64,000 bases of DNA from Mongoliimonas terrestris (GTDB taxonomy: Bacteria; Pseudomonadota; Alphaproteobacteria; Rhizobiales; Pleomorphomonadaceae): contig NZ_MSIG01000003.1 of NCBI RefSeq assembly GCF_001927285.1, forward strand, positions 1-64,000, given 5' to 3'. Positions 1 to 8,411 of this stretch are shown here, piece by piece (the first letter of the stretch is position 1; every line of letters begins with the position of its first letter). The notes beneath the pieces are model-generated. The model did no database searches. It worked only from the letters and a program-made list of their open reading frames with translations, and was not told where the DNA came from. The position numbers and the translations under genes are program-made.

Positions 1-132
1 AGGAGGGGGCGGCGTCGGTCGTGCGACACGGGCGGTTCCCTTGCGCCGGGGAAGCCGGGAACCCGGGCGGTGACGGGCGGGTTGACGGGAGGGCTCGCCG
101 GCGGGCGGCGGGACCGTTGGCAAGGACCGTCG

Positions 133-975
133 ATGCGCACCATCGCCCACATTTCCGATCTCCACTTCGGCCGGGTCGACGACCGGGTGGTGGAGGCGTT
201 GGTCGACGACCTGAACGCCTTTGCGCCCGACCTCGTGATCATCAGCGGCGACTTCACCCAGCGGGCGAAGAAGCGCGAGTTCTGCGACGCCAAGGCCTTC
301 GTGGGGCGGCTTCAGGCGCCCTGGTTCGCGGTGCCGGGCAACCACGACATCTCCTTCCACCACCTGTTCCAGCGTTTCTTCGACCCGTGGCGGCGCTACC
401 GGCGCTACATCCACCGGGAGGTGGAGCCGGTGTTCGAGGACGACGAGATCTTCGTCATCGGCATCAACACGGCCCGGCGGGTGGCGCTGGAGTTCGACTG
501 GTCGCACGGGCGCATCAGCGAGGACCAGATCGTCCGCACGGCGCGGCGGCTCGCCCGGGTGCCGGACCACAAGTTCAAGATCGTCGTCGGCCACCACCCC
601 TTCCTGCCGCCGCCCTATGCGCCGGACACCCGCGTGGTGGGCCGCTCCGACGAGGCCATGCGCATGTTCGAGCGCCACGGGGTGCGGCTGGCGCTCGCCG
701 GGCATCTGCACCGGGGCTATCTGAGGGTGGTGGAGCCGGCGGCGGTCGATCCGCGCCGCGCCGCGCCGCGCGCCGCAGGCGACGCGCCGCTCGTCGTGGT
801 GCAGACCGCCTCGGCGACCTCCACGCGGCTTCGCGACGAGCCGAACGCCTACCAGCGCATCCAGATCGAAGACGGCAAGCCGATGATCCGCGCGCGGGTG
901 TGGACCGGCACCGGCTTCGACGACGCCATCACGGTGGACCCGGACACCACGCAGCAGCTCCGCGCCATGGCGTGA
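133..975 (+). CDS. Metallophosphoesterase (calcineurin-like phosphoesterase)
   Basis: 280-residue cytoplasmic hydrolase of the calcineurin-like metallophosphoesterase superfamily, which uses a two-metal centre to cleave phosphoesters. The motifs appear in order: D-x-H near the start (ISDLHFG), GDF (SGDFT), GNHD (PGNHDI), a later GHHP (VVGHHP) and the C-terminal GHLH (LAGHLHRG). These supply the usual metal ligands. The frame is open from 70, but MRTIAHISDLHFG at 133 is the normal N-terminus of the family and the upstream part is Gly/Arg-rich translation of non-coding DNA. The substrate cannot be told from sequence; cAMP-type and nucleotide phosphodiesterases share this fold. It stands alone, 110 bases before the next gene. 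Bases 1-132 hold no gene I can identify. Confidence 0.9.
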   Translation: MRTIAHISDLHFGRVDDRVVEALVDDLNAFAPDLVIISGDFTQRAKKREFCDAKAFVGRLQAPWFAVPGNHDISFHHLFQRFFDPWRRYRRYIHREVEPVFEDDEIFVIGINTARRVALEFDWSHGRISEDQIVRTARRLARVPDHKFKIVVGHHPFLPPPYAPDTRVVGRSDEAMRMFERHGVRLALAGHLHRGYLRVVEPAAVDPRRAAPRAAGDAPLVVVQTASATSTRLRDEPNAYQRIQIEDGKPMIRARVWTGTGFDDAITVDPDTTQQLRAMA

Positions 976-1085
976 CGGGCCGCGTCGAGGGGCGTGCCGA
1001 GGGACGCCTGCCGGCGGGTGCTTGCGAAACCTATCGGCGCGGTCCGGCATTGGTCCGGGTCTGAACGGATGCGAGGAGCCGGGGC

Positions 1086-2264
1086 ATGACGGATCGGGGC
1101 GTTGAGGGTGGGATCGGATCGGCGGGCAACGGAGCGGGCCTTTCCCCGCCTGGGCGGCGCGGGGTGATGGACCTGGTAGCGGTCGCGGTCGCGGTCGGGC
1201 TCGCCTGGCAGGCGACCGGCGGGCGCCGACGGGCCAGCGGCGTCTCCACGGGCCGGACGGACCATCCGCCGGTGCCGCCCGGATCCAACCACGCGGCGGA
1301 CACCGGCACGGCGCTTCGCGACGGACGGGGGCGCGGGGCGGAGCGGCCGTCCGACCTGCCGAAGGCGGGCTGGTCGGACGTGCTCCGGCGCACCTGGGCG
1401 GAGATCAACAACGACCGGGTGGTGGCGGTGGGCGCCGGCGTCGCCTTCTACGGGCTCCTGGCCATCTTCCCGTTTCTCGCCGCCTTCATCTCGCTCTACG
1501 GCCTGGTGTTCGACCCCGCGACCATCAACCAGCACCTCGCCCAGCTCTCCGGCGTGCTGCCGGCGGCCGGCATGGAGATCATCGGCGGGCAGATGGAGCG
1601 GCTGGCGTCCAACGACAGCGGCGCCCTCGGCTTCGGTTTCCTGTTCGGCCTCGCGGTGGCGCTGTGGAGCGCCAACGCCGGCATGAAGGCCATGTTCGAC
1701 GCGCTCAACGTGGCCTACGAGGAGCGGGAGACGCGCTCCTTCGTGCGCCTGACGCTGATGACGCTCGCCGCCACGCTCGGGGCGGTGCTCTTCCTCATCG
1801 CCTGCATCGGCGTCCTGGTGGTGCTGCCGCCGCTCCTCGACGCGGTGGGGCTCGGGCTCGTGACCGAGATGGTGCTGCGCTACGGCCGCTGGCCCATCCT
1901 GCTCCTGATCGTCGGCTTCGCCATCGCGCTCCTCTACCGCTACGGGCCGTCGCGGGCGACGCCCAAGTGGCGCTGGATCAGCTGGGGATCGGTGCTCGCC
2001 ACCGTGCTCTTCGTGATCGTCTCGGTGGGCTTTTCCTTCTACGCGACGAATTTCGCCTCCTACAACGAGACCTACGGCTCGCTCGGGGCGGTGATCGCCT
2101 TCATGACCTGGCTGTGGCTCTCGGCCGTGGTGGTGCTGGTCGGCGCCGAGCTCAACGCCGAGCTGGAGCACCAGACCGCCCGCGACACCACCACGGGAGC
2201 GCCGGCGCCGATCGGCAAGCGCGGGGCTGTGATGGCCGACACGGTCGGGGCGCCGCAGACCTGA
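1086..2264 (+). CDS. YihY/BrkB family inner-membrane protein
   Basis: 392-residue polytopic membrane protein of the YihY/virulence factor BrkB family. After a basic, low-complexity N-terminal tail of about 90 residues comes the typical family core, beginning at about residue 95 (WAEINNDRV, then GVAFYGLLAIFP) and followed by roughly six hydrophobic segments. The family motif with the NAGMKAMFDALN and YNETYGSLGA stretches is intact. An AGGAG ribosome site lies 8 bases before the ATG. Homologues were once called ribonuclease BN, but that assignment is obsolete and the molecular role is unknown. The hydrophilic N-terminal extension is longer than usual, so a start further downstream is possible. 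Confidence 0.9.
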   Translation: MTDRGVEGGIGSAGNGAGLSPPGRRGVMDLVAVAVAVGLAWQATGGRRRASGVSTGRTDHPPVPPGSNHAADTGTALRDGRGRGAERPSDLPKAGWSDVLRRTWAEINNDRVVAVGAGVAFYGLLAIFPFLAAFISLYGLVFDPATINQHLAQLSGVLPAAGMEIIGGQMERLASNDSGALGFGFLFGLAVALWSANAGMKAMFDALNVAYEERETRSFVRLTLMTLAATLGAVLFLIACIGVLVVLPPLLDAVGLGLVTEMVLRYGRWPILLLIVGFAIALLYRYGPSRATPKWRWISWGSVLATVLFVIVSVGFSFYATNFASYNETYGSLGAVIAFMTWLWLSAVVVLVGAELNAELEHQTARDTTTGAPAPIGKRGAVMADTVGAPQT

Positions 2265-2361
2265 AGGCGGGTGCGTGGCGGGCGGATTCGTCCGGCCTTT
2301 GCGCGCTCGGTCGGGGGGCGGGTCGCGCCGACCGGAACCTGTCCGGGATGCGGGGCCGTGG

Positions 2362-3093
2362 TCAGACGAGGGCTTGGGCGCAGAGCTTGTGGCGCATGGC
2401 CTCCACGGTGGCGCGGTCGGTGCGCCGCATCAGGGGCGGACCCCAGCCGAGCGCCGTCACGCGCGGGTCGGCGGCGGCCGACGGCAGCGAGCAGGAGGCG
2501 TGGATCTCGGTGACGCCGGTGCGGCGGATCAGTTCGATCACCGTGTCGGCCCGGACGCCGCCGCCCGCCATGACGGCGAAGCGGTCGCGGGCCGCCTCGC
2601 GCACCAACGCGATGGTCTCGGCCCCGTCGAGCGCCGCCAGCGTGCCCCCGGAGGTGAGCACCCGGTCGATGCCGAGGCCGGCGACGATCTCCACCGCCTC
2701 CAACGGATCCGGCGCCAGATCGAACGCCCGGTGCAGCACCACGGTGAGGCCCTTGGCGGCCGCCACCAGCTGTTCCAGCGCCTTCTCGTCCAGCCGCCCG
2801 TCCGGCCGGCTGGCGCCGATCACCACGCCGGCCGCCCCGGCGGCGCGGGCCGCGTCGATGTCGTGGCGGATGATGTCGAGGCAGCGGGGCGTGTAGACGA
2901 AGTCGCCGGAGCGCGGCCGCATGATGGCGTGGAAGGGGATGCCGGCGCCGGCGGCGAGGCGCATGAAGCCGATGCTCGGCGTCAGGCCGCCGAGCTCCAG
3001 CGCGCTCGTCAGTTCGACCCGGTCGGCGCCGCCCGCCACCGCGGCGTCGAGGCCGGAGAGATCGCTGACACAGACTTCCAGAATGATGCTCAT
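2362..3093 (-). CDS. cutC: CutC family protein (copper homeostasis)
   Basis: 243-residue TIM-barrel protein of the CutC family. Conserved features are the opening ILEVCVSDLSGLDAA, the GADRVELTSALELGGLTPS segment, IMRPRSGDFVY, and the later VLHRAFDL and TSGG motifs. The frame is open further upstream, but MSIILEVCV at 3093 is the standard N-terminus. CutC has been linked to copper tolerance in Escherichia coli and other organisms, although its biochemical activity is unsettled. It faces a multicopper oxidase across 486 bases, which supports a metal-related role for both by context. The fold and family are clear; the function is inferred. Confidence 0.92.
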   Translation of the reverse strand: MSIILEVCVSDLSGLDAAVAGGADRVELTSALELGGLTPSIGFMRLAAGAGIPFHAIMRPRSGDFVYTPRCLDIIRHDIDAARAAGAAGVVIGASRPDGRLDEKALEQLVAAAKGLTVVLHRAFDLAPDPLEAVEIVAGLGIDRVLTSGGTLAALDGAETIALVREAARDRFAVMAGGGVRADTVIELIRRTGVTEIHASCSLPSAAADPRVTALGWGPPLMRRTDRATVEAMRHKLCAQALV

Positions 3094-3579
3094 CGCCACG
3101 CCATGATGTGAGGCCGACCGGTGGCGCGGGACCGGGCCCCGCGGCCGTGTTTCGAAGAGCCGATGCTTCTCCGTCGGAACGGTTCCGAAAGGCAAGAGGG
3201 CGGGCCGGGAAGCTGCCATACCACGAACGCAGATCTCGGCTCCGCCCCAGCCGTCGCTCTCTTACATCCGACAATTGTTACGAAAAAACGATGAGCCTTT
3301 GCCGATGCCGATCCGGCGTTTGCCGCAGCATGGCCGCGGGCGCCGCCTTGGGGGCGGGGAGAGCGCGGCGGAAACGGGCGAGGCGAGCGCGCGGCGCGGC
3401 GCGATCGCAGGGCGGCGACGCCGGGCGGCCGGAAGGGCTGCGACCCCGGGCATCCGCAACGCTGCGACATTGACGCGCGGCGCCGCGTCTGCTGAAGAAA
3501 GGGCTCGTCCAGCCAGCGCCGCGAGCCGAGGACGCCCATCCGCCGCGCCCGGTCGCCGGAGGTTGAAAGGACGACGCTC
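3094..3579. other. Divergent intergenic region between cutC and the multicopper oxidase
   Basis: No convincing gene lies in these 486 bases. Open frames here are Arg-rich shadows. The part nearest cutC (about 3150-3300) is less GC-rich and includes an AT-rich stretch around 3268-3295 that could carry promoters for either gene. I did not recognise a CueR- or CsoR-type operator with confidence. Confidence 0.4.
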
Positions 3580-5076
3580 ATGATCACCCGCAGGCGCCTC
3601 ATCGCCGGCGCGGGCGGCCTCGCGGCCATGGCCGTGGCCGGCCGGGTCGCTCCGTCGCGCGCCGGCCGCGACCCGGCCTTCGCCGAGACGCTCGGCCCCG
3701 CGGCGGTGCCGGAGGGTCGCGCCACCGTGGCGCTCGACCTCGTCGCCGCCGAGCGGCCGACGGCGCTGCCCTGCTTCGGCGGCCGGACGCTGCCGCTCTG
3801 GACCTTCTCCGACGCCGACCCGCTGCCGGTGGTGCGCATGCGCCTCGGCGACCGGCTGGTGACGCGGCTCCAGAACCGTCTGCCGCGGGCGGGCGAGCAC
3901 ACGTCCATCCACTGGCACGGCATCCGCCTGCCGAACCGGGAGGACGGGGTGCCCTACCTCACCCAGCCGCCAACGGTGGTGGGGGAGAGCCACACCTACG
4001 ACTTCGTGCCGCCGGACACGGGCAGCTTCTTCTTCCACACCCACTGCAACACGGTGGAGCAGCTCGGCCGGGGCCTTGCCGGCCTCCTGATCGTGGAGGG
4101 CGACGAGACGGAGCCCTATGACGGGGAGGTGGTGCTCGCCGTGCGCGACTGGCGGATCGGCGCGGACGGCGGCTTCCTGCCCTTCCTCACCGACCGGGGC
4201 GCCAGCGCGGCGGGCTCGTTCGGCACCGTGCGGAGCACCAACGGGGCGGATGTGGCCGCCGCCACCGTGCCGGCCGGGGCGGACGTGCGGGTGCGGGTCT
4301 ACAATCTGGATGCAAGCCGCGTCATGGCGGTCGGCGTGGAAGGCGCCGAGGCGGCGGTGGTGGCGGTGGACGGGATCGCGGTGCCGCCGTTTCCGCTGAC
4401 GAGCTGGGTGATGGGGCCGGCCATGCGGCTCGACCTCGTGGTGCGCACGCCGGCGGACGGCGGGGTGGCGACGGTGGTGGACTGGCGGCCGGCGACGCCG
4501 AAGACGCTCGCCACGCTGACGGCGGCGGGTGAACGCAAGCGCCTGACGGCCTTCTCGCCGGCACCGCTCCGCCGGGCGGCGATCGCCGTGCCGGACCTGT
4601 TGGCGGCCGAGCGGCTGACCTTCGCGCTCTCCACCACGGCGACCGGGCAGGCGGTGGGGGCGGCGCTCGCCGCCGCCGGGGGTATGGAAGGCGGTGTCGG
4701 GGGGCTGCCGGGGCCGGACGACCTCTGCCTCTCCGACCGCACCTTCTGGGCGATCAACAAAGCGGCCTGGCCGGCCGACGGCCACAACCGCCTGCCGCCG
4801 CCGCTGGCGGTGCTGCGGCGGGGCGGCAGCTATGTGGTGGAGCTCGTCAACACCACGCGGCACATCCACCCGATCCACATCCACGGGCACACGTTCACGG
4901 TCATCGGCTCCAACGACCGGCCGCTGCCGGTGCACCACGCCGACACGGTGCTGGTCTATCCGAAGGAGCGAGTGGAGGTGGCGTTCGTCGCGGACAATCC
5001 GGGCGACTGGATGGTCCACTGCCACCTGATCGAGCACCAGGAGACCGGCATGATGGGCTATCTGAGGGTGGCGTGA
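3580..5076 (+). CDS. TAT-exported multicopper oxidase
   Basis: 498-residue periplasmic three-domain multicopper oxidase of the laccase/CueO/CotA type, which couples one-electron oxidation of a substrate (phenols or cuprous copper) to reduction of oxygen to water. A twin-arginine signal (TRRRLIAG, residues 3-10, then a hydrophobic stretch and an Ala-rich cleavage region near residue 28) directs folded export. All four copper-binding segments are present: HWH at 111-113, HTH at 153-155, HPIHIHGH near residue 430, and HCHLIEHQETGM at 480-491 with the type-1 ligands Cys481 and Met491. A good ribosome site precedes the ATG. There is no Met-rich insert of CueO type, so cuprous oxidase activity is only suggested by the divergent cutC. 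Confidence 0.93.
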   Translation: MITRRRLIAGAGGLAAMAVAGRVAPSRAGRDPAFAETLGPAAVPEGRATVALDLVAAERPTALPCFGGRTLPLWTFSDADPLPVVRMRLGDRLVTRLQNRLPRAGEHTSIHWHGIRLPNREDGVPYLTQPPTVVGESHTYDFVPPDTGSFFFHTHCNTVEQLGRGLAGLLIVEGDETEPYDGEVVLAVRDWRIGADGGFLPFLTDRGASAAGSFGTVRSTNGADVAAATVPAGADVRVRVYNLDASRVMAVGVEGAEAAVVAVDGIAVPPFPLTSWVMGPAMRLDLVVRTPADGGVATVVDWRPATPKTLATLTAAGERKRLTAFSPAPLRRAAIAVPDLLAAERLTFALSTTATGQAVGAALAAAGGMEGGVGGLPGPDDLCLSDRTFWAINKAAWPADGHNRLPPPLAVLRRGGSYVVELVNTTRHIHPIHIHGHTFTVIGSNDRPLPVHHADTVLVYPKERVEVAFVADNPGDWMVHCHLIEHQETGMMGYLRVA

Positions 5077-5101
5077 GCCGGCGCGGGATGCGGCCGCTTG
5101 G

Positions 5102-5929
5102 CTAGAGGTTGCCGCCGATCAGCGAGTTGCGCAGGCGCATGGCGAGCTCGGGCGTCGAGAAGATGTCGAGCCGGAAGTTGGGCAGCACCGGGTAGTGGTC
5201 CAGGGTGTGGGCGGTGAAGCCGTTCTCCTGGGTGAGCACGCACGGGGTGAAGCCCGCGCCGGAGGTGGCCATGTGGTAGGCGTAGCCGCAGTCGTTCACC
5301 TCGATCACGTTGTCGACCCGGAAGCCGTGCTCGATCAGCACGTACTTGGCCCGCTCCCAGACCGCCGACTCCTGCTTGGAGTATATGAAGGTGCCGTTGT
5401 CGGTACCGATCCAGCGGGCCGGGAAGTCGATGTAGAGGGAGGATCGGCGGCGCAGGGCCGGGATGACGATGCGGATGTCGAAGTCGGTGCGAAGGGCGAT
5501 CTCGCGGCTGTCCAGGAACTCGATGTCGAAGGTCGCCGGCTCCTCCGAGAGCGCCGTCTGCAGAAAGCGCGTGACGTCGCGGCCGCTGAGGAGGGGCGAG
5601 ATGCCGATCTTGATCTTGCTCGCCGCCACCGAGGTGATCTGGACCTCTGTGTAGATCTCCAGCATCTTGGTGAAGGACTTGACGATCTGCATGCCGGCCG
5701 GCGTCACGGTGACGCTGGAGCCGGAGCGGTCGAAGATGCGGGCGTTGATCTCCTCCTCGGCGCGCTTGACGGCCAGCGACACGGCCGGCTGCGAGATGCC
5801 GAGCATGTCGGCGGTCTTGGAAAAGCTCCCCGTCTCCGAAATGCGGACTATGATTTCAATGTCCCGGATCCGCATAGACATCTTCGCTCCCGTCGCCATC
5901 AGCCAGTTGTTCTGTTGATGCGGGGACAT
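5102..5929 (-). CDS. LysR family transcriptional regulator
   Basis: 275-residue DNA-binding regulator. The N-terminal winged helix-turn-helix is clear (RDIEIIVRISETGSFSKTA, then ISQPAVSLAVKRAEEEI and RIFDRSG), followed by a periplasmic-binding-protein-like effector domain from about residue 105. The ATG at 5929 has a GAAAGGA ribosome site; a second candidate start (MSMRIRD, 5881) is preceded by GGGAG and would give a more typical LysR N-terminus. Its 3' end lies 25 bases from the convergent multicopper oxidase. No obvious divergent target gene is present, and the ligand is unknown. It is noticeably less GC-rich than its neighbours, which may reflect a different history. Confidence 0.9.
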   Translation of the reverse strand: MSPHQQNNWLMATGAKMSMRIRDIEIIVRISETGSFSKTADMLGISQPAVSLAVKRAEEEINARIFDRSGSSVTVTPAGMQIVKSFTKMLEIYTEVQITSVAASKIKIGISPLLSGRDVTRFLQTALSEEPATFDIEFLDSREIALRTDFDIRIVIPALRRRSSLYIDFPARWIGTDNGTFIYSKQESAVWERAKYVLIEHGFRVDNVIEVNDCGYAYHMATSGAGFTPCVLTQENGFTAHTLDHYPVLPNFRLDIFSTPELAMRLRNSLIGGNL

Positions 5930-6255
5930 GCGTCATCCTTTCGCGCCGCCGCGCGACCCGGATCCATACCGCCCCCACCGGCGATGAGGGAACGTTATCC
6001 CTACCGCCGACCCATCCGCAACTCTATGAATGGCCATACCAGAAAATGCTGTTCACTACGATAATATAGTACACCCAACATCATTAATTACCAATGGTCC
6101 AGACCCGCTCCTGCGCATCCGGCATTCATTGTCCACAGGGCGGAATTGCGGCGTCCCGCGAGTCCGGACGGGGTCATCCAACGTGCGGTTTCGGGCCGCC
6201 CCACATGAGGGAGGACACCATGTCGCAGGCCTTAGCCGGGTCAGCGTCGCTGCCC
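5930..6255. promoter_or_regulatory. AT-rich intergenic promoter region upstream of the LysR gene
   Basis: 326 bases without a gene. The stretch at about 6010-6105 is strikingly AT-rich for this genome and contains TATA-like hexamers near 6057-6070 on both strands, as expected of a LysR promoter and autoregulatory site. No clear T-N11-A palindrome could be fixed as the operator. The flank towards 6255 is the 3' side of the transglycosylase gene. Confidence 0.4.
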
Positions 6256-7383
6256 TCAGTTGCGCTGGACGAGGCAGCTGCCGCCGTCAACGCGCAGGCG
6301 GCGGCAAAGGGCGTTGGCCTCCTTGCGGGTCTCCATTGGGATGCGCACCCGGTAGAATCGGCGCGGGCCGCGCCCGCCGACGCGGGTGCCGATGACCAGC
6401 GGCTGAAAGTCGGCAAGGACGCGGGCGTGGCGGGACTGCAGCCGGGCGAAGCTGGCGAGCACGCGGGTCTTGGAATAGTTGCCGGCAAGCTGCACGCCCC
6501 AGGGCGCCATCGGCCCGTCGTAGAGGCCCTCCGACGACGGCACCTCCGTGCGGATCGACGCGACGACCGTCAGGCACGGCTGATCGGCGAGGGTGGCGAC
6601 CACGGTGGGCGCCGGGGCGGGGGGCGTCGTGGCATCGGCGACATCGGCCGGAGAGGCGACGTCGGCCGGGGTGGGGGCGGATGCCGCGACGGCGGGGGCT
6701 TCGGCGGGGGGCGGCGTGTCCGCGCCCGGTGGTTCGACGGTTGGTAATTCGGCGACCGATATGTCGGGAGACGGCATTTCGACGGCCGGCAGGTCGGCCG
6801 GGGGCGTTTCGGGGGCGGCCGTCGCGGCCGGGCGGGGCGTCGGCAGCGGCGCGGCGGGCGGAAAGCGGATGGGATCGCCGGCAAGGAAGGCGTCGGCGTC
6901 GTGGCCGGTGACGAAGCGCACGTAGGCCTCCGTCTCGAACGGCAGGCCGGCCTCGCCCGCCTGCCAGCGCTCCACCCGGCGCGGCCCGGCGTTGTAGCCG
7001 GCGGCAGCGAGCCCGAGGTTGCCGAACCGGTCGCGGAGATCGTCGAGGAGCGCGGCGGAGGCCGGGATCGCCTGTTCCGGGTCGAACGGGTCGGCAAGTC
7101 CGCGCTCCGCCGCCGTGCCGGGCATGAACTGGGCGATGCCCTGGGCACCGGCGCGGCTGGTGACCGTGCGGCGGAAGCTGCTCTCGCGCCAGATCAGCCG
7201 GGTGAAGAAGCGGACGGGCAGATCGTGGGTGCGCGCGGCGTCCTCGATCAGCCGGCAGATCGCCTCGTGCACCGTCTCGTCCCGGGCAAGGGCCGGCGGG
7301 GCGGGGATGGCGGCAAGGGCAAGGGCGAGGAAGACGGCGACGGCGGGAGCGGAAACGGCGGGGCGGGCGCGATGCCAGGCCAA
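6256..7383 (-). CDS. Lytic transglycosylase (SLT domain) with C-terminal SPOR domain
   Basis: 375-residue exported murein hydrolase. It has a signal peptide (hydrophobic run followed by ALA-type cleavage, residues 12-33), then an SLT lysozyme-like domain with catalytic Glu in IWRESSF, the GAQGIAQFMPGT motif and AAGYNAGP. A Pro/Ala/Thr-rich linker of about 110 residues follows, and then a C-terminal SPOR-like domain (WGVQLAGNYSKTRVLASFARLQ ... RVRIPMETRKEANALC) that binds denuded glycan. Every upstream ATG lies far from the signal peptide; a TTG at 7383 gives an ideal N-terminus, with GGAGG 7 bases upstream. I infer this TTG start; an automated caller would probably choose 7779. Expected role: peptidoglycan cleavage in the periplasm, probably at division sites. 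Confidence 0.88.
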   Translation of the reverse strand: MAWHRARPAVSAPAVAVFLALALAAIPAPPALARDETVHEAICRLIEDAARTHDLPVRFFTRLIWRESSFRRTVTSRAGAQGIAQFMPGTAAERGLADPFDPEQAIPASAALLDDLRDRFGNLGLAAAGYNAGPRRVERWQAGEAGLPFETEAYVRFVTGHDADAFLAGDPIRFPPAAPLPTPRPAATAAPETPPADLPAVEMPSPDISVAELPTVEPPGADTPPPAEAPAVAASAPTPADVASPADVADATTPPAPAPTVVATLADQPCLTVVASIRTEVPSSEGLYDGPMAPWGVQLAGNYSKTRVLASFARLQSRHARVLADFQPLVIGTRVGGRGPRRFYRVRIPMETRKEANALCRRLRVDGGSCLVQRN

Positions 7384-7596
7384 GGCGGCACCTCCGGAGA
7401 CGGCGGGGCGGCCGGTGCGCCGCCGCTGGACTTTCGTGGATGTCGCATTCTTCGCCGCGGCGGGCAAGAGCGCTTTGGAGGGTGGAGGGTGGAGGGTCAG
7501 GGCGGAGCGCCTCTCCGGATCGGGGTGGATCGGAACCCTCCGGTCCCGGGTCGGTTGACCTTTTTGAGACCGTGACGGCCAACCGGGAGTGCCCAG

Positions 7597-7776
7597 ATGC
7601 CGACCGAACTGCCGACCCCCAAGCCCACCAATCCGGGCACCGAAAAAATGCCGGAGGATCCCTCCGACGTGGAACGCCAGAAGGTGATCGACAGCGAGCC
7701 GGAAAGCGACCTGCCGGATCCCTTGCCGGGCCTGGTGCCGGGCACCCTGGTGCCGGGCGTGCCCGGCGTGATGTGA
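7597..7776 (+). CDS. Small proline-rich protein of unknown function
   Basis: 59-residue acidic, Pro-rich polypeptide beginning MPTELPTPKPTNPGTEKMPEDP and ending with PG-V/L repeats (GLVPGTLVPGVPGV). A GGGAG ribosome site lies just before the ATG, the composition fits a coding frame, and a strong terminator follows at 7818, so I believe the gene is expressed. No signal peptide, cysteines or catalytic motif are visible; it is probably disordered. I do not recognise a named family. It is overlapped on the opposite strand by a frame I consider a shadow. Confidence 0.6.
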   Translation: MPTELPTPKPTNPGTEKMPEDPSDVERQKVIDSEPESDLPDPLPGLVPGTLVPGVPGVM

Positions 7777-7817
7777 CATCCGACCCGGCTCGTACGCGCC
7801 GATCGGACGCCCTTTTC

Positions 7818-7855
7818 AGCCCCGCGACGGATCCCCGTCGCGGGGCTTTCATTAT
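7818..7855 (+). terminator. Rho-independent terminator after the small proline-rich gene
   Basis: Perfect stem of about 13 base pairs (AGCCCCGCGACGG pairing with CCGTCGCGGGGCT) with a three-base loop, followed by TTTCATTATTTC on the plus strand. It lies 42 bases after the stop at 7776. Confidence 0.85.
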
Positions 7856-7948
7856 TTCGGCCGGCGAAACGGATCCTTCGCCTTGAGAAGGAGTTGATGG
7901 GCGAGCGGCGGTCGGGCGGCTCCGGTGGGGATCTTCAAGGAGAACGCC

Positions 7949-8257
7949 ATGATGCGTCTTGCCTGCGGTCTTGCGATCGGCCTTGCGGCTCAAGCCTTCG
8001 TCCCGTCCGCCGTCGCCCACCAGGCCCCCGGCGGGTGGACCTACGACATGGTCTGCTGCAGCAGCATGGACTGTCGGCCGGTCTCGGCCGAAGAGGTGCA
8101 GGCGACCCGCGTCGGCTGGCGCATCGCCAGGACGGGCGAGGTCATCCCTTACGCGCTGGTGCGCCACTCGCGCGACGGCGATTTCCACCGCTGCTCGGTC
8201 GGCGGCCTGGACGAGACGAAGACCATCTGCCTCTACGCGCCCGAAATGACCTTCTGA
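7949..8257 (+). CDS. Small secreted cysteine-containing protein of unknown function
   Basis: 102 residues. A signal peptide (MMRLACGLAIGLAAQAFVPS, cleavage near AVA-HQ) is followed by a short mature domain with the motif YDMVCCSSMDCRPV and a second pair of cysteines (HRCSVGG, ICLYAPEM), which suggests a disulfide-stabilised periplasmic protein. An AAGGAG ribosome site 6 bases before the tandem ATGs fixes the start; the GTG at 7925 is less likely. The WTYDxxCCSxxDC pattern recurs in small exported alphaproteobacterial proteins without assigned function. No operon partner is evident. Confidence 0.8.
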   Translation: MMRLACGLAIGLAAQAFVPSAVAHQAPGGWTYDMVCCSSMDCRPVSAEEVQATRVGWRIARTGEVIPYALVRHSRDGDFHRCSVGGLDETKTICLYAPEMTF

Positions 8258-8411
8258 TCCGGGGCGGGAAAGCGCCCGACCAGGGCACCCGGGCCGGCGT
8301 GGAGCGCGACGCAACTCGGCCGCAATCGGGCCGGACACTCGGGCTCCACGCGGTCGCGTGTGATGGCCGGCCGGTGGGGCCGTCCGCTCTTCGGACGAGG
8401 TCCAGAAACGA

